Part shown: piece by piece, positions 1 to 7,880 of the stretch
How the letters are laid out: each line of letters starts with the position of its first letter
Numbering within the stretch: the first letter of the stretch is position 1
NCBI RefSeq assembly: GCF_009371975.2
Contig: NZ_VIKT02000017.1
Span: 1 to 64,000, forward strand
Direction of reading: 5' to 3'
DNA length: 64,000 bases
Origin: Microcella pacifica
Lineage (GTDB): Bacteria > Actinomycetota > Actinomycetes > Actinomycetales > Microbacteriaceae
Notes under the pieces: model-generated
Database searches by the model: none
Told to the model about the DNA's origin: nothing
Seen by the model: the letters and a program-made list of their open reading frames with translations, nothing else
Made by a program: the position numbers and the translations under genes

Positions 1-115
1 GTTGATGCCTTTCGAGTTGGGGTAAGAGACTTCTCGAAGGATCACACGGTGACCGCGTTCACGTCAGCAACGACGTGCGCGACCACCGTGGGTTACACCA
101 CTATGCGGGACTCCA
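1..115 (-). mobile_element. Probable terminal region of an insertion sequence (partial)
   Basis: This stretch is less GC-rich than what follows and shows no coding similarity on the plus strand. Read on the minus strand it starts near the ABC-F remnant junction (about 112-118) with a segment containing AGTGGTGTAACCC. It ends at the window edge with GAAAGGCATCAAC, which looks like a ribosome binding site just before a start codon outside the window. That layout suits the left end of an IS whose transposase gene lies off the window. The transposase is not visible, so family and boundaries are inference. Confidence 0.3.
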
Positions 116-223
116 CTCGGCGAGCTCGAGGACGCGCTCGGCACCTACCCGGGCTCGGTCGTCGTCGCGAGCCACGACCGCTGGCTGCGTGCGCGCTGGA
201 GCGGCCCCACCCTCGCCGTCTGA
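116..223 (+). pseudogene. 3' remnant of an ABC-F family ATPase gene
   Basis: The frame ending with TGA at 221-223 reads LGELEDALGTYPGSVVVASHD and then RWLRARWSGPTLAV. This is the segment following Walker B in the second nucleotide-binding domain of ABC-F proteins, including the conserved SHDR switch and the C-terminal W-x-G. Upstream of about position 116 the similarity stops abruptly: none of the three frames shows the expected LDEPTNHLD motif, and this frame is closed by a stop at 50-52. Only about 35 codons remain. Loss of the 5' part fits insertion of the element to the left. Confidence 0.75.
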
Positions 224-232
224 CCGCCTCTC

Positions 233-323
233 CTCGACCAAACGACGGAGATGCGGCCGTTCCACCGGCCGCGGTGCGGGTTGAGCGTGTGGAACGCGTC
301 CGTTTCTCCGTCGTTTGGTCGAG
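233..323. repeat. Nested inverted repeat between the ABC-F remnant and pxpC
   Basis: CTCGACCAAACGACGGAGA at 233-251 is repeated as an exact reverse complement at 305-323. Inside lies a second perfect hairpin, GCGGCCG at 253-259 against CGGCCGC at 266-272. The structure lies between two convergent 3' ends, so it could act as a bidirectional terminator or be a small palindromic repeat element. There is no clear T-tract. Confidence 0.6.
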
Positions 324-325
324 GG

Positions 326-1237
326 TCAGGGGCGGCCGGCGACGAGGCGCAGGCGCACGGGCTGCCCGGGGCGCAGCTGGGCGAGACGGTCGAGCGAGGC
401 CTCCGTCACGACGAGCGCGACGGGGTACCCGCCCGTCACGGGGTGGTCGGGGCCCAGAACCGTGGGCGCGCCGTCGGGGGAGATCTGGATGCTCCCGCGC
501 AGCATCCCCTCGCTCGCGAGCTCCCCGTGCCGGGCGAGGTCGAGCCGGGCCCCCTCGAGCCGCACGCCCGTGCGGTCGCTGCGCGCCGACACCTGCCACT
601 CGACGCCGAGCAGCAGGTCGCGCGCGTCTGCCGTGAGCCACTCGAGCCGAGGGCCGGGGCGCACGTCGAGCTCGGCGAGACCCGTCGTGGGCGGGTCGAC
701 GGGCACGAGATCGGCGGGCGGCACAGGGTCCTCGGGCTCCGGCCCGATCGGCAGCACATCGCCGGCGGCGAGCGGCGCAGGCCCGAGCGCCGCGAGCGTG
801 TCGCGCGACCGCGACCCGAGCGTCTCGGCCATGGCGACACCGCCCCGCACGGCGACGGTGTAGCGCACGCCGTGCGTCGCGGGGCCCAGCTCGAGCTCGC
901 GCGGCAGCGACGTGCGCACGGCGGTGTGCGGATCGAGGAGCTCGCCGTCGAGGGTCACCAGCCCCCACGCGCCCGTCACGGCGAGCCAGCAGCCGGCGGG
1001 CAGCGCCAGGCGCACCCCGCCGAGCAGCACCTCGAGCGCCGCAGCGTGCTCGGGGTTGCCCACGAGCCGGTTCGAGAGGCGGTGAGCCGCGCGGTCGAAG
1101 GCGCCCGAACCGCTCACGCCGAGGTGCGCGAGGCCCCCGCGGCCGAGATCCTGCACGACGGCGCGACCGTCGGCGGCGAGCACCCGCACGACGGGGTGCG
1201 GGGCGGACGAGCTCGCGAGAGCGTCAGGGGAGCGCAT
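326..1237 (-). CDS. pxpC: 5-oxoprolinase subunit C (biotin-dependent carboxyltransferase-like)
   Basis: A 303-residue protein of the KipA/PxpC family. With PxpA and PxpB it forms the bacterial ATP-dependent 5-oxoprolinase that converts the metabolic by-product 5-oxoproline to glutamate. Family hallmarks are the N-terminal segment VQDLGRGGLAHLGVSGSGAF, then DRAAHRLSNRLVGNP, and the late GPDHPVTGGYP motif. The ATG at 1237-1235 shares one base with the stop of pxpB (TGATG), so translation is probably coupled. It is the last gene of the operon. Length and motifs are normal for the family. Confidence 0.9.
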   Translation of the reverse strand: MRSPDALASSSAPHPVVRVLAADGRAVVQDLGRGGLAHLGVSGSGAFDRAAHRLSNRLVGNPEHAAALEVLLGGVRLALPAGCWLAVTGAWGLVTLDGELLDPHTAVRTSLPRELELGPATHGVRYTVAVRGGVAMAETLGSRSRDTLAALGPAPLAAGDVLPIGPEPEDPVPPADLVPVDPPTTGLAELDVRPGPRLEWLTADARDLLLGVEWQVSARSDRTGVRLEGARLDLARHGELASEGMLRGSIQISPDGAPTVLGPDHPVTGGYPVALVVTEASLDRLAQLRPGQPVRLRLVAGRP

Positions 1238-1857
1238 CACGGCACCACCCGGGTGAAGCGCACGCGCGTGCCGGGGGTCACGAGGGCGGGGTCGCCGCGG
1301 GCCGCATCCCACAGCGCAGCGTCGGTCGTGCCGATGAGCTGCCAGCCGCCGGGAGAGCTGCGCGGGTAGATGCCGCAGTACTCGGCGGCGAGGGCCACGG
1401 CGCCGGCGGGAACTGTTGTGCGCGAGGTCGATCGTCGTGCCACGGGAGGGAGCGCCGCCGTGCCGTCGGCGGGTACCAGATAGGGGAAGCCCGGGGCGAA
1501 GCCGACGAACGCGCACACCCACTCGCGCGCGGCGTGCCGCTCGGCGACCTCCTCGGGCGAGCACGCCCACGCTTGCGCGACCACGGCCACATCCCCGCCG
1601 TCGTACCGCACCGGGATCTCGACCTCGGTGCCGGCCGGGAGCGCCGCCTCAGCGCGCGGGGCCGTTGTCAGCCAGTGCTCGAGGTGCCTGAGCCCGAGCA
1701 CGCCCGGGTCGATGCGCACGAGCACCGTGCGCGCGGCGGGGACGAGCTCGAGCACGCCCGGCGGCGCGTCCTGCCACGCCGCGAGCGCACCGAGCACCGC
1801 CTCCTGCGTGGCGAACTCGGCGAGCAGCGCACGATCTCCGTAGGGCAGCAGCCTCAT
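1237..1857 (-). CDS. pxpB: 5-oxoprolinase subunit B (KipI family)
   Basis: A 206-residue KipI/PxpB-family protein (allophanate hydrolase subunit 1-like), partner of PxpC in cytosolic 5-oxoprolinase. Visible features are the N-terminal MRLLPYGDRALLAEF and the central FVGFAPGFPYLV motif characteristic of the family. The chosen ATG overlaps the pxpA stop (ATGA at 1854-1857); the open frame extends upstream but only into pxpA. It sits between pxpA and pxpC with overlaps on both sides, which implies co-translation of the subunits. Confidence 0.9.
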   Translation of the reverse strand: MRLLPYGDRALLAEFATQEAVLGALAAWQDAPPGVLELVPAARTVLVRIDPGVLGLRHLEHWLTTAPRAEAALPAGTEVEIPVRYDGGDVAVVAQAWACSPEEVAERHAAREWVCAFVGFAPGFPYLVPADGTAALPPVARRSTSRTTVPAGAVALAAEYCGIYPRSSPGGWQLIGTTDAALWDAARGDPALVTPGTRVRFTRVVP

Positions 1858-2606
1858 GCGAAGGCGGCGATCCTGACCCCGGCGCGGGTGAGCGCGTGGC
1901 GCACGGCGTGCGCGAGCTGCACCGCCCCGACCGTGTCGCCGTGCACGCACAGCGAGTCGACGCGCACGTTCACCGTCGAGCCGTCGAGCGCCGTCACCTC
2001 ACCGTCGGTGACGATGCGCTCGGCCCGGTCGGCGACCTCCGACGGGTCGGTGATGACCGCACCCGGCAGCCCCCGGGGGGCGAGAGTGCCGTCGGCGAGG
2101 TAGGCGCGGTCGGCGAAGGCCTCGCGCACGAATCTCACGCCAGCGCGCGAGCAGGCCGTCTCCACGGCGGAGAGCGGCGGGCCGAGCACGGGCAGTGCGA
2201 GCGTGGCAGCGGCCTCCGCGACGACGTCAGCGACGGCCGGGTCGACGGCCATGCGCGTGTAGAGGGCGCCGTGCGGCTTGACGTAGGCGACGCGCGCGCC
2301 GATGCTCTCGGCGACGCCAACGAGGCCCCCCACCTGGTACAGGAGTTCCGCGCCGAGCTCCTCGGGCGCGATCTCCATGTCGCGACGCCCGAACCCGACG
2401 CGGTCGCGGTACGAGGGATGCGCGCCGATGGTCACCCCGTGGGCGAGAGCCGTGCGGCACGCCGTGAGCATGCCCAGCGGATCCCCGGCGTGGAAGCCGC
2501 AGGCGAGGTTCGCGCTCGACACGAGCGGCAGCATCGCCTCGTCGTCGCCCATCGTCCAGGCACCGAAGGATTCGCCGAGGTCGCTGTTGAGGTCGACGTG
2601 CGGCAT
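1854..2606 (-). CDS. pxpA: 5-oxoprolinase subunit A (LamB/YcsF family)
   Basis: A 250-residue LamB/YcsF protein, the first gene of the pxpABC operon. The N-terminus MPHVDLNSDLGESFGAW and the following CGFHAGDP, GAHPSY and YVKPHGALY segments are family signatures. PxpA is a cytosolic subunit required for 5-oxoproline ring opening. The start at 2606 lies about 100 bp from the divergent radical SAM gene, so the operon promoter must lie in that shared gap. It ends in a 4-nt overlap with pxpB. Confidence 0.93.
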   Translation of the reverse strand: MPHVDLNSDLGESFGAWTMGDDEAMLPLVSSANLACGFHAGDPLGMLTACRTALAHGVTIGAHPSYRDRVGFGRRDMEIAPEELGAELLYQVGGLVGVAESIGARVAYVKPHGALYTRMAVDPAVADVVAEAAATLALPVLGPPLSAVETACSRAGVRFVREAFADRAYLADGTLAPRGLPGAVITDPSEVADRAERIVTDGEVTALDGSTVNVRVDSLCVHGDTVGAVQLAHAVRHALTRAGVRIAAFA

Positions 2607-2659
2607 CCCCCGAGCCTACGACTGCGCGGGCGCCCCGTCACGGGTCGATGGTCCCCGAC

Positions 2660-2688
2660 TTGACGCGTGATCGAACGTATGTTCGACT
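2660..2688 (+). promoter_or_regulatory. SOS promoter with LexA box
   Basis: TCGAACGTATGTTCGA at 2671-2686 is a perfect 16-bp palindrome matching the actinobacterial/Gram-positive LexA operator (CGAAC-N4-GTTCG). A TTGACG hexamer at 2660-2665 could be the -35, placing the operator between -35 and a weak -10 near 2683-2688. The radical SAM gene follows with AGGAGG at 2695-2700 and ATG at 2707. LexA binding here would repress that gene until DNA damage; whether pxpA is also affected is unclear. Confidence 0.85.
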
Positions 2689-2706
2689 AGCGGCAGGAGG
2701 TGGGGC

Positions 2707-3816
2707 ATGCGGTGGAGCAGTCAGAAGCCGACCGCGCTCGCCGCCGACGCGCTGCCCGGCTTCGACTCGCCCGACAGCGCACTGGCACTCAGTGGGCTCG
2801 TGCGCACGGTGCGGCCGCCCGAGTTCGCGGGTCTCACGTTTCACGAGGTGCTCGCCAAGTCGGCCCTCAACCGCGTGCCCGGCGGAGGAGGCGGCCTGCC
2901 CTTCGGCTGGACGATCAACCCCTACCGCGGGTGCAGCCACGCGTGCGTGTACTGCTTCGCGCGGCCGACCCACGAGTACCTCGACCTCGACGCGGGGCGC
3001 GACTTCGACGCCCAGGTGGTCGTCAAGCTCAACGTGGCGGAGGTGCTCGCGCGCGAGCTCGCGCGACCCTCGTGGCAGCGCGACCCCGTTGCTCTCGGCA
3101 CGAACACGGACCCCTATCAGCGCGCGGAAGGCCGGTATGCCCTCATGCCTGGCATCATCGAGGCTCTCGCCGCGAGCGGCACGCCCCTGAGCATCCTCAC
3201 GAAGGGCACCCTGCTGCGCCGCGACCTGCCGCTGCTGCAGAGCGTGGCGCCGAGCGTGCCCGTCGACCTGAGCATGTCGATCGCCATCTACGATCACGAG
3301 CTGCAGCAGTCGATCGAGCCGGGAACCCCCTCGACGGATGCTCGGCTCGCGACCATCCGCGCCGCCGTCGATGCGGGCTTCACCCCGAGCGTGTTCCTCA
3401 TGCCCCTGCTGCCCGACCTCACCGACACGCGCGCGCACCTCGATGAGGCGTTCGCCCGCATCCGCGAGGCGGGGGCTCGCTCGGCCGTGCACTCCTCGCT
3501 GCGCCTGGGCCCGGGAGTGCGCGAGTGGTTCTTCGCCTGGCTCGAGCGGGAGCATCCGGATCGGGTCGAGAGGTACCGCGCGCTCTACAGCGACGGCCCT
3601 CACCCGCCGAAGGCGTACCGCGCGTGGCTCGCAGCGCGCGTCGACGAGGTGCGCCGCGCGCACGGCCTGCGCGCGCCCGCGCTCGACACGGCGACAGGCA
3701 CCGTGCGGTCTACCGCCCTCGCGGGGCCGCGGCAGCGAGCCGCCGCCTCGCGACGAGCAGTGCCACCCACGCCAGTCGCCGCGCCCGTGCGACCCGTTGC
3801 CGCAACGCTCTTCTGA
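2707..3816 (+). CDS. SOS-linked radical SAM protein, Rv2578c/SPL-like family
   Basis: A 369-residue radical SAM protein related to spore photoproduct lyase-like enzymes, of the group called Rv2578c family. The [4Fe-4S]-binding CxxxCxxC motif is CSHACVYC (about residues 78-85), preceded by the family segment INPYRGC. GTNTDPYQ and the SILTKGTLLRRD segment follow. The C-terminal 40 residues are Ala/Pro-rich and probably disordered. A perfect LexA box sits directly upstream, so a role in DNA damage response or repair is likely; the substrate is unknown. The ATG at 2707 has a strong AGGAGG at 6 nt spacing. Confidence 0.88.
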   Translation: MRWSSQKPTALAADALPGFDSPDSALALSGLVRTVRPPEFAGLTFHEVLAKSALNRVPGGGGGLPFGWTINPYRGCSHACVYCFARPTHEYLDLDAGRDFDAQVVVKLNVAEVLARELARPSWQRDPVALGTNTDPYQRAEGRYALMPGIIEALAASGTPLSILTKGTLLRRDLPLLQSVAPSVPVDLSMSIAIYDHELQQSIEPGTPSTDARLATIRAAVDAGFTPSVFLMPLLPDLTDTRAHLDEAFARIREAGARSAVHSSLRLGPGVREWFFAWLEREHPDRVERYRALYSDGPHPPKAYRAWLAARVDEVRRAHGLRAPALDTATGTVRSTALAGPRQRAAASRRAVPPTPVAAPVRPVAATLF

Positions 3817-3919
3817 CACGTCCCCCCCCCGGAGGTGGACTGGTCGTGCGGCTGCAGGCGAGTCATAATGCCTCGGGGGGCCGTGGGCCCTTGTTCTAGC
3901 GCGCGGGGAGGGGGAGGCG

Positions 3920-5107
3920 ATGCCGCTCGGTCTGCCCAGCCACCTTGCCGCGCGCACGACGACCAGGGCCGTCGCGCGCGCCGGCCACGCGATCGCCGCG
4001 GTGAGTCTCGTCTCCGTCGGAATCGTGGGGCTCTCCGTCGAGGTCTCGCTACCGGAGGTCGCGCTGTGGCCCGCGCTCCTGGCCCTCCTGCCCATGCTCG
4101 CCCTCCTCGTCATGCTCGACCGCACGCCCTCCCGCTTCATCGCCGGCTGCTACGTCGTCATCGGGGGGCTCGGCGTCTACCTCTCCACCCTCATCGTCTC
4201 GACAGAGCTCGGCGCGCCGATCGCTTACGACGACTACGTGGTGCAGTTGCTCAAGCTCGCGCTCATGATGGTCGTCGGTGTGACGCCGAAGGCGCGCGAC
4301 GCCATCGCGTGGACCACCCTCGGCTATGTCGCCGGTGAGCTCGCCACCTTCGCTGCCCTCGCGACTGTCGGAGCCGGATGGCAGTTCGACGGGACACCGC
4401 TAGCGATCTACCTCGCGATCGTCGGCACCCTCGCCGTGGTCGGCGCTGAGCGGTTCACGACGCGCGCCTCGCAGTCGGCGCTCTTCCGTGCGGCGAGGGA
4501 CGAGCAGCTGGCCGAAGTGCGTGCCGTCTTCGAGTCGCGGGCGACGGCGCTGCTGCACGACACCGTGCTCAATCAGCTCGCGGTCGTCACGGCGACGCCG
4601 GATGCTCGGCTCTCGCGCGAGGTGCGCGAGTCGATCGCGGCCGACCTCGCGATGATCGTCGGCGAGGAGTGGTTCGCCGTCGATGCGCCCAGCGACGGCA
4701 CAGCAGGGGCCCAGCGAGCCGAACTGCTGCGACGGGCGGTGGCGGAGGCCGGGGGAGAGCTCGAGGTCACCCTCGCGGGCGATCTGGACGCGCTCGAGAC
4801 TCTGCCGCGGGAGACCGCAGACGAACTCGTGAGGGCGATCGCCCAGTGCATCTCGAACGTTCGACGGCACGCGCAGACGACGCACGCCGAGATCGTGGTC
4901 GGCGCCTCTCCGGAGGAGCTCTCGGTCATGGTCATCGACGCGGGAGTCGGCTTCGACGTCGCCGGTCGCAGCGGGGGCCGGCTCGGGGTCGGGTCGAGCA
5001 TCATCGGGCGGCTCGACTCGATCGGGGGCGCCGCGACGGTGTGGTCGCAACCGGGCAAAGGGACGTCGGTCATGCTGCGCGTGCCCACGGGGGTACCACG
5101 ACGATGA
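3920..5107 (+). CDS. Membrane sensor histidine kinase
   Basis: A 395-residue protein with about six predicted membrane helices in residues 20-175 and no large extracellular domain. A short dimerisation helix carries the candidate phospho-acceptor H213 in LLHDTVLNQL. The HATPase domain has an N box around N313 (CISNVRRHA), a G1 box DAGVGFD (340-346) and a G2 region GRLGVGSSIIGRL, ending PGKGTSVMLRVP. This pattern belongs to the NarL-associated (HisKA_3-like) kinases. Its stop overlaps the next start by ATGA, and a LuxR-type regulator lies two genes downstream as its probable partner. The signal is unknown. Confidence 0.85.
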   Translation: MPLGLPSHLAARTTTRAVARAGHAIAAVSLVSVGIVGLSVEVSLPEVALWPALLALLPMLALLVMLDRTPSRFIAGCYVVIGGLGVYLSTLIVSTELGAPIAYDDYVVQLLKLALMMVVGVTPKARDAIAWTTLGYVAGELATFAALATVGAGWQFDGTPLAIYLAIVGTLAVVGAERFTTRASQSALFRAARDEQLAEVRAVFESRATALLHDTVLNQLAVVTATPDARLSREVRESIAADLAMIVGEEWFAVDAPSDGTAGAQRAELLRRAVAEAGGELEVTLAGDLDALETLPRETADELVRAIAQCISNVRRHAQTTHAEIVVGASPEELSVMVIDAGVGFDVAGRSGGRLGVGSSIIGRLDSIGGAATVWSQPGKGTSVMLRVPTGVPRR

Positions 5108-6321
5108 CGACACACTCCACGCTCGCGCGCCGAGAGCTCGCGCGCTTCCCCTGGGGAATCTCGGCGCGCGGTCTGCGGGCCGGTCGGGCCACGACCGAGC
5201 GCATCGATCCGCTCTCCGCCGTCGCCGCGCGGCCGGTCACCGGCGGCATCCTCGCCCTCGCCGTGGTGCTGCCGGTGCTCACGCTGCTCTCGCGTGGATC
5301 CGAAGTGACGTGGCTCGCAGGCTTCGTCCTCGCCACCGTGCTCGTCATCGCGACCGCCGCCATCATCCTCGACCGCACGCGAGCCCACCGATCGGTGTTC
5401 TCCGTGGCGTGGGGGCTGCTGATCTACCTTGTGCTCGGGGCAGTTCTCGCCCTCGCGGTCGCCTCCACGTACGGGGCCAACCTCTTGCTGCGCGACGACT
5501 GGGCGCCGCTCGTGGCGGGACTCATCCTGCTGTCACTCGCGCCCTATCGGCCGGCCCTCGAGCTCGCGACGGCCACGGCCAGTCTCACCGCGGTCTCGGC
5601 TCTTCTCGCCCTGCTGCAAGCACCCTTCGCCGCGTCGCCCGTGCCCCTGGCGACCTTCGCTGTGGCGGGCTCCAGCTCGCTCGCCTGCCTGGGTTTCGCC
5701 TCCGCCGCCTACGCCTTCTCCGTGAACGGCTCGATCCTCACCTGGCTCGAGCAGGCGTGGCGCTCCGCGGCAGCAACGGCTGTCGAGCAGCGCGGCGGGG
5801 TCGCGCGCTCGGTGCAGCAGCAGCGGGTGAGCCTCGTGAATCGCAAGGTCGTGCCCTTCTTCACTCGTATCGGCGCGGCGGAGACATTCGCGCCCGAGGA
5901 TCGGGAGGAGGCCCGCGAGCTCGCGCAGAGCATCCGCGCCCTCCTCGTGGCGGACGTTCAGCGAGGCTGGGCGCAGAGCCTCCTCGACGAGCTCTGCTCG
6001 CGGGCGCCCGAGGCCACCGTGAGCGGAATCGCCGACGACCCCGACGACGTGGGCCGCGGACTCACGACGGCGCAACGCACCCTCCTGCGCGCGATCGGCA
6101 TGCAAGCGGTCGAGCGCGTCGAAGCCTCGGCGATCGGGCTGCGCATTCGCGCAACGGCCACCGGGGCGAGCGTCCGGTGGTCCCTCACGACCCCCACCGG
6201 TGGTTCTCGTGCGGTGCGCGTGCTCAACCCCACCCTGCATCTCGTGCGCGGACTCACCCTTCGTTCGCGCGTCGAGGCCCAGGCCGACTCCGTGACTCTA
6301 GAGTTTGAGTATGGACACTGA
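5104..6321 (+). CDS. Membrane protein with degenerate histidine-kinase-like C-terminus
   Basis: A 405-residue protein placed between the kinase and regulator genes and overlapping both (4 nt upstream; 11 nt downstream). Residues about 45-210 hold five or six hydrophobic segments, like the neighbouring kinase. The following roughly 190-residue cytoplasmic part has a helix (VEQRGGVARSVQQQRV) where a dimerisation helix would be, but no phospho-acceptor His-Asp/Glu, no N box and no DxGxG box. The open frame continues upstream of 5104 only as an out-of-frame reading of the kinase gene. I read it as a pseudokinase-like accessory or sensory subunit; this is inference from position and layout. Confidence 0.6.
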   Translation: MTTHSTLARRELARFPWGISARGLRAGRATTERIDPLSAVAARPVTGGILALAVVLPVLTLLSRGSEVTWLAGFVLATVLVIATAAIILDRTRAHRSVFSVAWGLLIYLVLGAVLALAVASTYGANLLLRDDWAPLVAGLILLSLAPYRPALELATATASLTAVSALLALLQAPFAASPVPLATFAVAGSSSLACLGFASAAYAFSVNGSILTWLEQAWRSAAATAVEQRGGVARSVQQQRVSLVNRKVVPFFTRIGAAETFAPEDREEARELAQSIRALLVADVQRGWAQSLLDELCSRAPEATVSGIADDPDDVGRGLTTAQRTLLRAIGMQAVERVEASAIGLRIRATATGASVRWSLTTPTGGSRAVRVLNPTLHLVRGLTLRSRVEAQADSVTLEFEYGH

Positions 6322-6973
6322 CGCGAGGCTGGGCCGCCGGGTTCGCCTCGCCATCCTGGACGACCACGAACTGCTGCTCGACAGCCTGTCGAGCTGGATC
6401 GAGGGCAACGCCCCCGACTTCGAACTCGTGCTCACCGCACCCACGTGGTTCGAGCTCGTGCAGAGCGACCAGTTTCCGACCGACCTCGTCCTCCTCGACT
6501 TCCAGCTGCAAGAGCCCGTCTCGATCGAGGCGCGCGTACGCACCTGCCGCGCCGCGGGGGCCAAGGTCATCGTGCTCACGAGCCTCGACACCGACGAGGC
6601 GCGCGAGCGGGCGCTCGCCGCGGGTGCCGCCGCCTTCCTCTCCAAGGCCCTGCCCCTGAGCGAGGTCATGGAAGCCGCGCGCAGCGTCATGGGCATGGAG
6701 TCCTCCGGCGAGGCGGTGCGCGACTGGAGGCCGCTGCCGAGGGGAGCCGTGCATCCGGCCCGCCCGAAGCTCAGCATCAGCGAGCGCGAAGCCCTCGTGC
6801 TCTACGCGAGCGGGTTCAGCATGAGCGAGGTCGCGGCGAAGATGAACGTGCAGTACGAGACCGCCAAGACCTATGTGCGCCGAGTGCGCGAGAAGTACGC
6901 GAAAGCCGGGCGCCCCGCGAGCAGCAAGGCCGAGCTGATCCGCCGAGCGGCGGAGGACGGACACCTGCAGTAA
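6311..6973 (+). CDS. NarL/LuxR-type response regulator
   Basis: A 220-residue response regulator. The receiver domain has the acidic pair D17-D18 (AILDDHELL), phospho-acceptor D63 (LVLLDFQLQ), and the T/K region VLTSLD and FLSKALPLSE. A LuxR-type helix-turn-helix occupies about residues 150-215 (LSISEREALVLYASGFSMSE, then KTYVRRVREKY). ATG at 6311 is preferred to the TTG at 6305. It starts inside the preceding gene and ends at TAATG overlapping tdk. It probably receives phosphate from the kinase encoded at 3920-5107. Confidence 0.88.
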   Translation: MDTDARLGRRVRLAILDDHELLLDSLSSWIEGNAPDFELVLTAPTWFELVQSDQFPTDLVLLDFQLQEPVSIEARVRTCRAAGAKVIVLTSLDTDEARERALAAGAAAFLSKALPLSEVMEAARSVMGMESSGEAVRDWRPLPRGAVHPARPKLSISEREALVLYASGFSMSEVAAKMNVQYETAKTYVRRVREKYAKAGRPASSKAELIRRAAEDGHLQ

Positions 6974-7632
6974 TGGCCAAGCTCTACTTCCGCTACGGCG
7001 CCATGAACAGCGGCAAGAGCACCGCGCTGCTGCAGGCCGCCTACAACTACGAGGAGCGCGACCAGTCCGTCGTGCTCGCCAAGCCGCGCATCGACACCAA
7101 GGGCGACCAGACGATCGTGTCGCGCCTCGGCGTCACCCGGGCCGTCGACTTCACGATCGACGAGACCGACGACGTCTACACGCGCTTCCAAGCGCACCGG
7201 GCGTCGCTGCTGCGCGTGCGGCAGAGGGATGTCGCGTGCCTTCTCGTGGACGAGGCGCAATTCCTCACCCCGCCGCAGGTCGACGACCTGCTGCGCATCG
7301 CGATTCGCGAAGACATCCCGGTGCTCGCGTACGGCATCCGCACCGACTTCCAGACCGTCGCCTTTCCCGGTAGCCGCCGACTGCTCGAGATCTCCCACTC
7401 GCTCGAAGAGCTCAAGACCATCTGCCGCTGCGGCCGCAAAGCCGTCTTCAACGCCCGCTCCATCGATGGAGTCTTCGTCTTCGACGGCGACCAGGTCGCC
7501 ATCGACGGCGTCGACGTCGCCTACGAGAGCCTGTGCGGGGCGTGCTACCTCGACGAGTCGGGGGAGTCGCTCGCCTCCGGGTGGAAGGCGCCGGTGGGGC
7601 TGGAGCTCGAGCCCGATCCAGACTTCAGCTAG
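6973..7632 (+). CDS. tdk: Thymidine kinase (type II)
   Basis: A 219-residue type II thymidine kinase that phosphorylates thymidine to dTMP in the salvage pathway. The P-loop is GAMNSGKST (residues 9-17), the Walker B-like segment LLVDEAQFL, and the lasso region GIRTDFQTVAFPGS. Zinc ligands appear as CRCG (about 154-157) and LCGACY (near 190), so the structural zinc site looks complete. The ATG overlaps the regulator stop (TAATG), making it the last gene of the kinase/regulator unit; functional linkage is not obvious. Confidence 0.93.
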   Translation: MAKLYFRYGAMNSGKSTALLQAAYNYEERDQSVVLAKPRIDTKGDQTIVSRLGVTRAVDFTIDETDDVYTRFQAHRASLLRVRQRDVACLLVDEAQFLTPPQVDDLLRIAIREDIPVLAYGIRTDFQTVAFPGSRRLLEISHSLEELKTICRCGRKAVFNARSIDGVFVFDGDQVAIDGVDVAYESLCGACYLDESGESLASGWKAPVGLELEPDPDFS

Positions 7633-7730
7633 TCGCGGGCCGTTTCGGCCAGCGTCACCCGCCGGCCCCGCCCCGCGTAGCTCGTCCCGCCCCAGATTCG
7701 CCTCAAACGGTGCCGCGCGCGGAGCGCAAG

Positions 7731-7756
7731 CGCCCATTCGTGCCAGATCTGGCGGG
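7731..7756. repeat. Palindromic intergenic repeat (CCAGATCTGG type), copy 1
   Basis: CGCCCATTCGTGCCAGATCT begins this element and GGCGGG completes it; the core GCCAGATCTGGC is a perfect palindrome. The reverse complement of the element closely matches the left arm of the inverted pair at 31357-31385. It sits between the tdk stop and tRNA-Pro. The rest of 7633-7781 shows no gene. It may serve as a terminator or be a small dispersed repeat. Confidence 0.6.
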
Positions 7757-7781
7757 GTGTCGTTCCCGAGAGAGGACACTG

Positions 7782-7855
7782 TCGGGGTAACAGGATTTGA
7801 ACCTGCGACCTCGTCGTCCCGAACGACGCGCGCTACCAAGCTGCGCCATACCCCG
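7782..7855 (-). tRNA. tRNA-Pro (CGG)
   Basis: Read on the minus strand the sequence begins CGGGGTA, which pairs with TACCCCG at the 3' end. The anticodon stem CGTCG/CGACG encloses the loop TTCGGGA, giving anticodon CGG, and the T arm contains GGTTCAAATCC. The discriminator is A and no CCA is encoded. The gene lies alone between tdk and the metallophosphoesterase gene. Confidence 0.95.
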
Positions 7856-7880
7856 ATGCGCCCTCAGGGAGGGCGACCCG

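Noticed and set aside
49-636. Open frames on both strands at the left edge, up to about 290 residues
   Set aside because: They have Arg/Ala-rich shadow composition and overlap pxpC in other frames; only the short ABC-F segment has recognisable motifs.
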